A stretch of 64,000 nucleotides of DNA from UBA8529 sp964390565 (GTDB lineage: Bacteria > Bacteroidota > Bacteroidia > Bacteroidales > Tenuifilaceae): NCBI GenBank assembly GCA_964390565.1, contig CAYMII010000005.1:62001-126000 (forward strand). The letters run 5' to 3'. Shown here one piece after another: positions 1 to 7,714 of the stretch; positions within the stretch are counted from its first letter, which is position 1, and each line of letters opens with the position of its first letter. The position numbers were made by a program, and so were the translations under genes. Under the pieces are notes generated by a model. The model made no database searches, had not been told where the DNA came from, and saw only the letters and a list, made by a program, of their open reading frames with translations.

Positions 1-463
1 GAACAGGTTTAGATGTGTGTTTTAAGAATAGATTTAGCCCCTCGGTGTAGGTGCCTATAGTATTTGGGCTGTAACGTCGCTGGGTTAGGTAGCGATCGAA
101 TTTTTCAATTTCGCTTTTATACTGTTCGTTCGACTCTGTGTTTTTGCGAAACTCCTTGATGCTTTCCTTTTTTAACCCTTTCTTTTCGATTGCTTTAATT
201 GGGTTTGTTGGCTTTGGCTTTGAACCTGTTGGCTCGATCTCGATATTATCAACCCAGCGCAAAGTTATTCCTTTGCTGGTCAGCTTTGCCAGTTCAACCT
301 TACTCTCGGTAGTATCTGGCACATGCCATGCCTTAAGCGTTTGGCTCCAACGGCTGTTGGGAATGCTTTTAACTTGGCTTACTAAAGTAGGATGAAATAC
401 GAATCGAAGCGATAAGCGTTTCTCTTCCTTATGGATAACCTTTTCAACTTGAATAGTATTCAT
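1..463 (-). CDS. Tyrosine recombinase/integrase, N-terminal part (cut by window edge)
   Basis: The reverse strand is open from an ATG at 463 to the window edge (about 154 codons, no stop). The first ~75 residues form an extension rich in Lys/Glu (starts MNTIQVEKVIHKEEKRLSLR), containing a short Arm-type region around 'NSRWSQTLKAWHVP'. At about residues 120-154 follows a SAM-like core-binding segment, 'FDRYLTQRRYSPNTIGTYTE', which is the classic start of XerC/D-like phage integrases. The catalytic R-H-R-Y domain lies outside the window, so activity cannot be judged. It is transcribed away from cstA. It could be a housekeeping Xer protein, but the N-terminal extension argues for a mobile-element or integron-type recombinase. 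The family call is secure; the role is inferred. Confidence 0.8.
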   Translation of the reverse strand, partial: MNTIQVEKVIHKEEKRLSLRFVFHPTLVSQVKSIPNSRWSQTLKAWHVPDTTESKVELAKLTSKGITLRWVDNIEIEPTGSKPKPTNPIKAIEKKGLKKESIKEFRKNTESNEQYKSEIEKFDRYLTQRRYSPNTIGTYTEGLNLFLKHTSKPV

Positions 464-577
464 AACATTGCTCTTTATACTAAAATTAAGAAAAATTTTT
501 AATTGAAAGAGTGGCTTTATTTATTTTTTTTGATGATTTTCTGATTTGTAATAGGTTATAATAGAGTAATATATCGA

Positions 578-594
578 TTTATCAATTTGATAAA
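578..594. promoter_or_regulatory. Inverted repeat in the integrase/cstA divergent region
   Basis: TTTATCA-ATT-TGATAAA is a perfect 7-bp-arm inverted repeat about 70 bases upstream of the cstA start, in the 199-base gap between divergent genes. It could be an operator for cstA. No known consensus is matched, so this is only a candidate site. Confidence 0.3.
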
Positions 595-662
595 GCCAAT
601 CATTAACTATTCATATATTATAATTTTCTTTTACTTTAGCGTTGATCAAATTCGAATGCTCT

Positions 663-2480
663 ATGAATGCCATGCCTTTTGTGTTGGGTGCAATTCTGAT
701 ATTCGTTATTGCCTACCGTTTTTATTTCAGCTTTATTGTAGCCAAAGTCGCTACCATTAACGATTTAAGGCAAACCCCATCGCATCGTCTTTACGATGGG
801 CAAAACTACTACCCAATGAGCAAATGGGTGTTGTTTGGTCATCACTTTGCAGCCATTGCGGGGGCTGGTCCTTTGGTTGGACCTGTGCTTGCTGCGCAAT
901 TTGGGTTTTACCCGGGGTTTCTGTGGATGTTAGTAGGAGCAATAATGGCCGGCGCTGTACATGATTTGGTAATCCTTGTAGCATCTATCGAGCACGATGG
1001 CAAATCGTTGGCCGAGATTGCACGCATCGAAATTAATAAGGTAAGCGGCATAACATCCTCGTTAGCAATTCTTTTGATAATAGTAGTGGCGATGGCTGGC
1101 TTGGGGTTGGTTGTTATAAATGCTTTAGCCGAGAGCTCGTGGGGAACATTTACCATCGCATCAACCATTCCAATTGCACTGGTGATGGGAGTTTGGATGT
1201 TTAAACTCAGGAAAGGTAAAGTTGCTGAAGCAACCATTTTCGGGGTGATAATGCTTACAGCTGCAGTAATATTTGGCAGATATATTCCCGGTTCGCCTTT
1301 TGCCAGCTGGTTCACATACGATCATAAAACGCTAACAATACTTCTTTGTGCATACGGATTTTTGGCATCTGTTCTTCCTGTTTGGCTGCTATTATCGCCT
1401 CGCGATTATTTAAGTTCAATAATGAAGGTTACTGTAATCGGGATGCTCGCAGTAGGGATAATTATTGTTGCTCCGGAGATTAAGATGCCCGGTTTTACTC
1501 AGTTTGTGCATGGTGGTGGGCCAATTATTCCTGGGAGTTTGTTCCCATACCTGTTTATAACTATTGCCTGTGGAGCAATTTCGGGCTTTCACGCGCTGGT
1601 AAGTTCGGGTACAACGCCAAAGATGATAATGAAGGAATCGCACGTTAAGTTTATCGCTGCCGGCTCGATGCTAACCGAGGGAATTGTTAGTATCCTTGCG
1701 TTAATTGCTGCGTGTAGCCTTTTGCCTTTAGACTATTTTCAGATAAATATACCTGCCGAAAAATTTCAGGCAATTCTTCCGCAGCTACAGGCCATGGGTT
1801 TTACCGAGAGCAATATCGATCAGCTATCGGTTGAGGTGGGAGAGAAGATAGCCGGGCGAACGGGTGGTGCCGTATCGCTAGGCGTTGGGATGGCTTACAT
1901 TTTCTCGTCGATACCGGGATTAAAGCATCTGATGTCGTACTGGTACCACTTTGCTATAATGTTCGAGGCGTTGTTTATTCTTACAACCATCGATGCAGGT
2001 ACACGCATAGGTCGATTTGTTTTACAGGAAGCGCTTGGCAAAGTTTACAAACCATTCCAAAAAACAAACTGGCTTCCGGGGAATCTAATATCAAGCGGCT
2101 TAATCGTGTTTGCCTGGGGCTATTTTATCTATACAGGTAGCGTCTCAACCATTTGGCCAATGTTTGGGACAGCAAATCAACTGCTGGCAACCATTGCGCT
2201 TGCTGTTGGTACATCGTACATTATCAATAGGGGGAAAATACGTTATGCTTGGGTTACCTTTGTGCCTATGCTGTTTGTTGGCACAACAACCATAACGGCA
2301 GGTGTAATGAATATGATGAATATCTTTATTCCACAACTATCTGTACCCGAAAAGATGGTTCCGGGAATTATCAACCTTGTGCTAACCGTGTTGATAATAA
2401 CCTGTGTGATAGTTATAATTGCTAACGCAACGCCAAAATGGATTAAGGCTCTAAAGCAAGCAGGAATAAAGCCAGCATAG
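663..2480 (+). CDS. cstA: Carbon starvation protein A-type transporter
   Basis: The 605-residue protein is very hydrophobic, with many membrane spans. It matches the CstA family: N-terminal 'AYRFYFSFI', 'GHHFAAIAGAGPLVGPVLAA' and 'SGTTPKMI' are family hallmarks. E. coli CstA and BtsT take up peptides or pyruvate when carbon is short; the substrate here is inferred. The length is shorter than E. coli CstA (about 700 residues), as is usual for Bacteroidota members. An upstream TTG at 642 would add seven residues, but the ATG at 663 (MNAMPFVLGAIL) fits the family N-terminus better. It stands alone, divergent from the integrase and convergent with the TPR gene. Confidence 0.92.
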   Translation: MNAMPFVLGAILIFVIAYRFYFSFIVAKVATINDLRQTPSHRLYDGQNYYPMSKWVLFGHHFAAIAGAGPLVGPVLAAQFGFYPGFLWMLVGAIMAGAVHDLVILVASIEHDGKSLAEIARIEINKVSGITSSLAILLIIVVAMAGLGLVVINALAESSWGTFTIASTIPIALVMGVWMFKLRKGKVAEATIFGVIMLTAAVIFGRYIPGSPFASWFTYDHKTLTILLCAYGFLASVLPVWLLLSPRDYLSSIMKVTVIGMLAVGIIIVAPEIKMPGFTQFVHGGGPIIPGSLFPYLFITIACGAISGFHALVSSGTTPKMIMKESHVKFIAAGSMLTEGIVSILALIAACSLLPLDYFQINIPAEKFQAILPQLQAMGFTESNIDQLSVEVGEKIAGRTGGAVSLGVGMAYIFSSIPGLKHLMSYWYHFAIMFEALFILTTIDAGTRIGRFVLQEALGKVYKPFQKTNWLPGNLISSGLIVFAWGYFIYTGSVSTIWPMFGTANQLLATIALAVGTSYIINRGKIRYAWVTFVPMLFVGTTTITAGVMNMMNIFIPQLSVPEKMVPGIINLVLTVLIITCVIVIIANATPKWIKALKQAGIKPA

Positions 2481-2494
2481 CTTACGTTAATAAT

Positions 2495-2524
2495 GCTTGC
2501 CGCTTGCCACTTGCCACTTGCCCC
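2495..2524. repeat. Short tandem CTTGCC-type repeat between convergent genes
   Basis: The gap between cstA and the TPR gene holds about three and a half copies of a unit like GCTTGCCACTT. It is not in either coding frame. It resembles dispersed intergenic repeats seen in many Bacteroidota, but no function is evident. Confidence 0.6.
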
Positions 2525-2531
2525 ATGTCAC

Positions 2532-3824
2532 TTATCCCTTAGTTTTCCCTTTTTTCTTTTGCTCTATAAGATAATCGAGCCGTTTTTTTACGTTTTGGAT
2601 ATAGTCGGGGCCCAGCGAAAACTCGTTTTTGCCTGGATTATTTAAGAAAAGTTGATAGTAGTAAATCGCCTTATCGTAGTTTTTCATCTCTTTGTCGTAG
2701 ATATGAGCAATTGTCATGCAAATACGAGCGGTATACTTATTGTTGAACGATATTGTATAGTGCTTTATAGCTTCGTTGAATAAACTACTATCCTTGTAAG
2801 AATCAGCAATGAGAACATGTGTGTAATCAGCTTGTTTTAAGAAAATAGATAGGAGTTCGAGCACTTTATTATAGTATCGAATGCTTTTTTTATACTGTTT
2901 AAGGTTATAGTAAACTTGACCTAAATAGCTAGGTATTTCAAAATCGCCAGAATCAGTCTTATATGCTGCTTTAAAGTATTTTAAGGCATCAACATTTTGC
3001 TTATTGTAAAGTAGTCCAATCCCCATTCGTTTAAGAACGATTTTTGAAGAATCACCCGAGCTGAGGACTTTATTGTAATCCATTCCTGCTTTAAAGTGAA
3101 GGTTTTGACCAAAGTAAATGTCGCCTCTTCGGTTGTAAAGGTCATAATCGGAGGAATCTATTTCAATACCCTTAGTTAGATGATATATTGCACTATCTAT
3201 CATTCCTATCTTTTGATACAGGAAACTAAGGTTTTTTCGAACGGCAATGCTCTTTTCATTAATCTTAATCGATTTTTCATAAAGATAGATTGCCGTATCA
3301 TAATTCATCAGCCTTAAATTGCAAAACGCAAATTTGTCGATGTAAGTTGTATTTGAAGTATCGCTCAAGTAGAATTGCTTGTAGATAGGGAGCGCATTGT
3401 TAAAACTCCCTTTTTGCATAAAGATATCAGTAAGAAAGTATGCGAAAATCCAATTTGTGGAATCCTGCTTGAGTAAATCAGCAAAGATTGGTAGGGCTGG
3501 TTTTAGCTTGCCAATGTTGTAGTAATATCGTGCAAGAGAAAAATTGTATTTTGTTGATTTTGGATCGAGCGAAAGAGCGTTCGAAAATGCTTTAATTGAT
3601 TTTTCGGTTTGCATCAGGTTTTGGTAGGCCAATCCTAATTTGTAATAGATTTCGGGATTTAAGCTGTCGCTTTTTAATAAATCAGAGCATTTAGCAACCA
3701 CCTCGTTATAATTGCCTTGGATTAATAACCCATCGAGATTATTGTTCTCGTTTTTTTGTGCAAATGCTGAAATGCTCGATAAAGATGCGATTGCATAGAT
3801 TAAAATAAAATGGATTTTTTTCAT
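2532..3824 (-). CDS. Periplasmic TPR-repeat protein
   Basis: The 430-residue protein begins with a cleavable signal peptide (MKKIHFILIYAIASLSSISAFAQ). The rest is at least eight tetratricopeptide repeats, for example 'PEIYYKLGLAYQNLMQTEKS' near residue 60 and 'FEIPSYLGQVYYNLKQYKKS' near residue 290. Such proteins act as protein-interaction scaffolds in the periplasm. It lies 82 bases downstream of the M56 gene on the same strand, separated by a strong hairpin, so it may be expressed by readthrough of the blaI-M56 operon or independently. The C-terminus is Lys-rich (EQKKKGKTKG). The specific partner is unknown. Confidence 0.85.
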   Translation of the reverse strand: MKKIHFILIYAIASLSSISAFAQKNENNNLDGLLIQGNYNEVVAKCSDLLKSDSLNPEIYYKLGLAYQNLMQTEKSIKAFSNALSLDPKSTKYNFSLARYYYNIGKLKPALPIFADLLKQDSTNWIFAYFLTDIFMQKGSFNNALPIYKQFYLSDTSNTTYIDKFAFCNLRLMNYDTAIYLYEKSIKINEKSIAVRKNLSFLYQKIGMIDSAIYHLTKGIEIDSSDYDLYNRRGDIYFGQNLHFKAGMDYNKVLSSGDSSKIVLKRMGIGLLYNKQNVDALKYFKAAYKTDSGDFEIPSYLGQVYYNLKQYKKSIRYYNKVLELLSIFLKQADYTHVLIADSYKDSSLFNEAIKHYTISFNNKYTARICMTIAHIYDKEMKNYDKAIYYYQLFLNNPGKNEFSLGPDYIQNVKKRLDYLIEQKKKGKTKG

Positions 3825-3840
3825 AATTTTTTTCTAAAAA

Positions 3841-3885
3841 TTAACGGATTAATCAAATTTAGTAAATTATTGATTAATCCGTTAA
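3841..3885 (-). terminator. 16-bp hairpin terminator after the M56 gene
   Basis: TTAACGGATTAATCAA and its exact reverse complement (3870-3885) form a perfect 16-bp stem with a 13-base loop. On the minus strand it is followed by a T-run (TTTTT), as expected for a Rho-independent terminator of the M56 gene. It ends only ~17 bases before the TPR gene start. Confidence 0.75.
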
Positions 3886-3906
3886 TAATTATTTAACAGG
3901 TTTGGT

Positions 3907-5193
3907 TTATTGAAGCATAAAGGTTATTGGTAAAGTGTATTGTACGTTTACTTTTTTCCCGCCTTGCTCGCCAGGCGTAAAATCGCCTAAAGCTTTAATA
4001 ACTCTAATCGCTTCATTTTCTAAATCTTTATAGGCTTGGTCGATTTTAGGGTTTGTACCAGGTTTGTATTCCTTAAACTCTACTTTTCCTTCCATTTTTT
4101 GAGCAGTAACGGTAAGTTCTTCATTCGTAGCTTTTTGTGGAGCAGTTACTTTGATAACTTTAACATCTTTTACTTTACCTAAATCGGTAACAACGAACTG
4201 AATATATATTCGTCCTTGAACTCCCAATTCAGCTGCTGAAATAGGGTATTTCATGCTTTTAGCAATAAACATCCTCAAGTCTTCTGGGCTATTTCCATAT
4301 TGAGGCATCTTTTCTACAACAGTAAATACCTCTTCTTCCTGTGCAATTGCGTTGATGTTTGTTGACAGTACTAAACACATTGAAAGTATAAGAGGTAAAG
4401 AAAGTAAGTATTTTGCTATGGCTTTTGAGCCCGATTTTTTAATGGTCATCATTTTTAGTCTAGTTTTTAGTAGTGAATAATTAAAGTTGTTGGTTACACC
4501 CAACCCAATAACACCTAGGCTTTTCTCGAATAGTAGGGTTTGGTATGCAACCTTGTCGTACCCTTTTTCCAAAACTTTGCTATCAGCTAAAAATTCATGC
4601 TCCAATTTTATGGCCATCCGGATTAGCCAAACGAATGGGTTAAACCACTGTATGATGGTTACAATCTCGAGCAGCATAACATCGAGCGAGTGGAGTTGCT
4701 CTTTGTGCGCCTTTTCGTGAATAACCATCTCGGTGATATTCCCACTCTCAAAGTCGGAACGCGACAGAAAAAGAACTGAGAAAAAGGTGAATGGCGATAT
4801 GTTGCTATCAACCAGTACTGTCCTAAATCCATTGTATTGTACTTTCGGGAAACGAGCATACAAGTAATAAATTCGGTAATTTTTTTTAATTAATTTTAAA
4901 GTAAACAAAACGACTCCGCTTATATAAATAATCGATAGTATGCTAAGTGAATTGTTATTGCTTGCAATCACTCCTTTAGTTGTAACTACAATAGGTTGAA
5001 GGATGGTGCTTAACGTTGAGCCTGTTCTTTCAAAAATATTAAATTTAAGAAGTGGCGCAAGCATTGATATAGCAATAGAAAGAATTAGGTAAACCCTATT
5101 TAGTTTGAAATAGGTCTCGTTTCGGAGTAGAAGCCAGTATGAACTGTAAAGAATTGCAATTGCAATCGCCGATTTTATTAAGTAGGTTTCCAT
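3907..5193 (-). CDS. BlaR1/MecR1-like M56 metallopeptidase with TonB C-terminal domain
   Basis: The 428-residue protein has N-terminal membrane spans (about 5-22, 33-48, 84-102), a zinc peptidase motif HEKAH at residues 159-163 and the downstream 'LEHEFLADS' typical of M56 peptidases. A fourth span follows near 260-280. The C-terminal ~130 residues are a periplasmic TonB-C-like domain ('LGVQGRIYIQFVVTDLGKVK'), replacing the β-lactam sensor of true BlaR1. The family senses envelope signals and cleaves the BlaI repressor; the signal here is unknown. The ATG at 5193 (METYLIKSA) fits the family better than an ATG at 5226, and leaves 10 bases after the blaI stop, so the two genes are translationally close. 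Confidence 0.88.
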   Translation of the reverse strand: METYLIKSAIAIAILYSSYWLLLRNETYFKLNRVYLILSIAISMLAPLLKFNIFERTGSTLSTILQPIVVTTKGVIASNNNSLSILSIIYISGVVLFTLKLIKKNYRIYYLYARFPKVQYNGFRTVLVDSNISPFTFFSVLFLSRSDFESGNITEMVIHEKAHKEQLHSLDVMLLEIVTIIQWFNPFVWLIRMAIKLEHEFLADSKVLEKGYDKVAYQTLLFEKSLGVIGLGVTNNFNYSLLKTRLKMMTIKKSGSKAIAKYLLSLPLILSMCLVLSTNINAIAQEEEVFTVVEKMPQYGNSPEDLRMFIAKSMKYPISAAELGVQGRIYIQFVVTDLGKVKDVKVIKVTAPQKATNEELTVTAQKMEGKVEFKEYKPGTNPKIDQAYKDLENEAIRVIKALGDFTPGEQGGKKVNVQYTLPITFMLQ

Positions 5194-5203
5194 GGCTAAT
5201 GTT

Positions 5204-5581
5204 TTAAGAGTTCTTTTTTGTTTCAACTTGCTCCTGAAGGATTCGAATCATATCCTCCATCTCCTTTAGCGTAAGGTTCTCATTTTTTGAGAAGAACGAA
5301 ACCATATTTTTATACGAGTTCGAGAAGTAGTTCTCCACAAACCCCTTCATAAACCCTTTGGTATAGCTATCTTTAGTTACTAATGGGTAATACTCATGCG
5401 TTTTACCATAAGCATTGTGCCCAACAAATCCTTTTTTTTCAAGAATCCGAACGATAGTCGAAACCGTATTGTATGCTGGTTTAGGCTCAGGTAGTTTATC
5501 CATAACATCGTTTACAAACCCCTTTTGGATATCCCAAAGTACCTGCATTATTTGCTCTTCGGCTTTTGTTAACTCTTTCAT
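5204..5581 (-). CDS. BlaI/MecI/CopY-family transcriptional repressor
   Basis: The 125-residue protein has the winged-helix signature of BlaI: 'LTKAEEQIMQVLWDIQKGFV' followed by 'PAYNTVSTIVRILEKKGFVGH'. The C-terminal half should mediate dimerisation and be the target of the M56 partner's proteolysis. It is first in a two-gene operon with the M56 gene. Two evenly spaced palindromes just upstream (5630-5663) overlap a good promoter, so autorepression is very likely. Many Bacteroidota carry such pairs; they control varied envelope genes and not necessarily β-lactamase. Confidence 0.92.
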   Translation of the reverse strand: MKELTKAEEQIMQVLWDIQKGFVNDVMDKLPEPKPAYNTVSTIVRILEKKGFVGHNAYGKTHEYYPLVTKDSYTKGFMKGFVENYFSNSYKNMVSFFSKNENLTLKEMEDMIRILQEQVETKKNS

Positions 5582-5619
5582 AAAATACTATCGATTTAAA
5601 TAACATTTACTTTACGATA

Positions 5620-5650
5620 CAAATATATAACTAAAACATTAGTTTAACAA
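5620..5650 (-). promoter_or_regulatory. Bacteroidota-type promoter of the blaI operon
   Basis: Read on the minus strand, TATATTTG (5627-5620) is a perfect TAnnTTTG -7 element and TTGTT (5650-5646) is a -33 element, 18 bases apart. The start site would fall about 35 bases before the blaI ATG at 5581. Confidence 0.7.
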
Positions 5651-5663
5651 CTAAATGTTTAGT
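5630..5663. promoter_or_regulatory. Double BlaI operator
   Basis: ACTAAATGTTTAGT (5650-5663) has perfect 6-bp arms (ACTAAA/TTTAGT). ACTAAAACATTAGT (5630-5643) matches at 5 of 6 arm positions. The two sites are exactly 20 bp apart, about two helical turns, so two dimers could bind the same face. They cover the -33 element and spacer of the blaI promoter. Confidence 0.75.
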
Positions 5664-5760
5664 TAATTTTGAAATAAAATGTAAATAAATGATAATTAGG
5701 TGTTTATGATTTATGTTATACATTAGCAAGATTGGATAAGTCTTAGCAACCTAATATTGA

Positions 5761-5768
5761 TAATTTTG
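5761..5768 (+). promoter_or_regulatory. -7 promoter element for the AraC/GyrI gene
   Basis: TAATTTTG matches TAnnTTTG exactly, about 50 bases before the ATG at 5818. No convincing -33 element is seen, which could fit activator-dependent transcription. Confidence 0.5.
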
Positions 5769-5817
5769 TTTCGGGTTAACCTTTAAACATGTTTGAAACA
5801 TTATTTAAATAAAGAAA

Positions 5818-6690
5818 ATGACAGGAACCGAACAAACATTAAAAACTTATCACGAGCGAATAAATGTGGTGATTCAATATATTCATAACCATATTGGCGA
5901 TAAACTTGATCTTGAATATTTGGCAAGTATCTCGTGCTACTCATCGTTCCATTTTCATCGAATAATGAGGGCGTACCTTGGCGAATCAATTGGGAACTAT
6001 TTGCAACGAACACGCCTTGGAGTTGCAGCGCAACTGCTTAGGGTAACAGATATGCAAGTGTCGGAAATAGCTTTTAAGGTTGGGTACGATTCACAAGCAT
6101 CAATCAATAAGGTTTTTAAGCGTAGGTTCGGGATTACACCTGGTCAGTTTAGGGCTGATAGAGATTTTCAACTCCCATTTCGTGAACCATTAAAAGAGAA
6201 AATTACCATGAAAAATTTAACGCTTAACCCAGAATATCGAACTATCAACGATTTAAAAGTAATTTATGTGACAGCCATAGGAACCTATGGCGACCATAAC
6301 ACCGAAAATGCTTGGAAAACTGTTTGCGGTTTTGTAGGTAAAAATAGGCTTTTTGGACCCGATGCCCAGTTTCTTGGTGTTAGCCACGATGATCCCTCTT
6401 TAACCGAGGCTGAAAAGTGTCGCTACGAGGCGTGCGTTACCGTTAAATCAGATGTTAAGCCTGATGGAATAGTTGGATTTAAGACAATAAGGGGTGGAAA
6501 GTATGCCGTATTCAAGCTTGTTGGGCCTTATACGCTTCTTGCGCCATCATATCAATACATTTATGGAACTTGGGTTCCTGAAAATAGTGTTGAACTTCGC
6601 GATGAACCTGGTTTTGAGAAGTATTTAAATACTACTGATAAAACTGCACCCGAAAAGTTGGAGACTGAAATCTGGGTTCCGGTAAAGTAG
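5818..6690 (+). CDS. AraC-family regulator with GyrI-like effector domain
   Basis: The first ~110 residues contain two helix-turn-helix motifs of AraC type, the second being 'VSEIAFKVGYDSQASINKVF' followed by 'KRRFGITPGQFR'. The last ~150 residues (about 135-290) form a GyrI-like/effector-binding domain ('GGKYAVFKLVGPYTLLAP', 'EIWVPVK' at the end). This is the Rob/SoxS-like arrangement used to sense hydrophobic drugs or metabolites. The 290-residue length is normal. It is monocistronic and divergent from blaI, sharing a 236-base regulatory region. The ligand is unknown. Confidence 0.9.
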   Translation: MTGTEQTLKTYHERINVVIQYIHNHIGDKLDLEYLASISCYSSFHFHRIMRAYLGESIGNYLQRTRLGVAAQLLRVTDMQVSEIAFKVGYDSQASINKVFKRRFGITPGQFRADRDFQLPFREPLKEKITMKNLTLNPEYRTINDLKVIYVTAIGTYGDHNTENAWKTVCGFVGKNRLFGPDAQFLGVSHDDPSLTEAEKCRYEACVTVKSDVKPDGIVGFKTIRGGKYAVFKLVGPYTLLAPSYQYIYGTWVPENSVELRDEPGFEKYLNTTDKTAPEKLETEIWVPVK

Positions 6691-6704
6691 GGAAGGGCTA
6701 ATTT

Positions 6705-6742
6705 AATGGAATGTTGGGTTTTATTACTCCCATCATTCCATT
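6705..6742. repeat. Imperfect palindrome, likely terminator of the AraC/GyrI gene
   Basis: AATGGAATGTTGGG and CCCATCATTCCATT pair at 13 of 14 positions around a 10-base loop. It starts 15 bases after the stop at 6690 and is followed by more ATTCCA-like units. It may terminate transcription, though there is no long T-run, or it may be a dispersed repeat. Confidence 0.5.
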
Positions 6743-6773
6743 ATTCAAACATTCCAATATATCGCTTTGAATT

Positions 6774-7076
6774 TTACTTTATAGCTGTTAATAATGTCGT
6801 GTCAGTTACAATTTTCACCTCAATCTCATTATTATTCAGTAAAAGTGCGAATAGATGCTTAAGGTTTTGCTCTGCATTCTGCTTGGCTTTTAATAAAATT
6901 TCGCTTCGGATAGCCCTGTTTCGAAGAGAGTCGAGGCAGTTTCGTTTAACCTGCTTGAGGATTTTGATATTATCAGCATTCTTGTTGAATTCGATTATTT
7001 CAAAACCTTTTAGCCCTAATTCGGGGATAAACCATGGGTTTATATCGCACGAAAGAATTTGTGACGAGTTTTTTGA
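6774..7076 (-). pseudogene. C-terminal remnant of a DUF4230-like gene
   Basis: A reverse-strand frame of 100 codons is open from 7076 to a TAA at 6774-6776, but it has no start codon and is preceded by an in-frame stop at 7077-7079. The translation contains 'ILSCDINPWFIPELGLKGFE' and later 'NLRNRAIRSEILLKAKQNAE'-like helical sequence (with 'SLRNRAIRSEILLKAKQNAE' exactly). From memory this resembles the end of DUF4230 proteins of Bacteroidota. The normal protein is about twice this length with an N-terminal membrane anchor. The missing upstream half is replaced by the 7082-9192 gene pair, so this looks like the leftover of a gene broken by insertion or replacement. The family assignment is from memory and not certain. 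Confidence 0.55.
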
Positions 7077-7081
7077 TTATC

Positions 7082-7714
7082 TTATTTTATTAACCATTTA
7101 TTGGTTAAATAGAGGCCAAGCCCAGATGCCATTATTATTAATAGTTTAATAAAATTATTTACTTCAAAAAAAGCATAAGTCAAGAGAAATAAAACTGAGA
7201 TTACTAAGGTTAAAGAAAATATATATTGTAGTGAAAGCAAAGCAAACCCAACAAAACGTTTAAAAGGATTATAATTTGAAAATCTCCTGTAAAAACTAAT
7301 CTCATCTTTAATCTTAGAAATTTGCAGGTACAAATCTTCATCAATTTTTGTTATTGTAGTTAATAGCAAGTTCTCATCTGTCTTTGGGTCAATAGCGATT
7401 TTCATTATCGAGTCAAATGTTTCTTTATTTAAGTAACCTACTCTACCATCTTTGAGCATAATTTCTTGAAGCTGGTTTTTGTAGCCTAGACTATCATTGC
7501 CTTCGGGGAAATAAGCTATAAAATTAAGTCTTGTTTTAATTTCAGTCAAAATTTCAATCCTTTTTTCTAAGAATTTGTAAAATGTATTTCTTGATTCATT
7601 GATAGGCTTCTCAATTAAGCTTTTTACTAGCCAAGAAATGAATGCAATTAAAGTGGTCATAAGGAATATGAATACATCGGGATGTGCATTCTTAATTATC
7701 GAATCTAAATCCAT
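7082..7714 (-). CDS. Small membrane protein paired with a soluble PBP
   Basis: The 210-residue protein is not recognised. It has one membrane span near residues 13-32, a long hydrophilic, charged and helical middle (about 35-150; 'EKRIEILTEIKTRLNFIAYF'), and two spans near 155-178 and 185-205. The topology would put the middle domain on one side of the membrane, perhaps the cytoplasm. It overlaps the end of the PBP gene by 10 bases, so the two are almost certainly co-translated and may form a complex. Base composition is AT-rich like the PBP gene and unlike the flanks. No function should be assigned. Confidence 0.7.
   Translation of the reverse strand: MDLDSIIKNAHPDVFIFLMTTLIAFISWLVKSLIEKPINESRNTFYKFLEKRIEILTEIKTRLNFIAYFPEGNDSLGYKNQLQEIMLKDGRVGYLNKETFDSIMKIAIDPKTDENLLLTTITKIDEDLYLQISKIKDEISFYRRFSNYNPFKRFVGFALLSLQYIFSLTLVISVLFLLTYAFFEVNNFIKLLIIMASGLGLYLTNKWLIK

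Noticed and set aside
2495..2524. CRISPR-like array
   Set aside because: Units are under 12 bases with no spacers, so it is a tandem repeat. No array was seen elsewhere.
6706..7149. Plus-strand frame of 147 codons
   Set aside because: It lies opposite the DUF4230-like remnant and reads through a palindromic repeat; no protein family is recognised.
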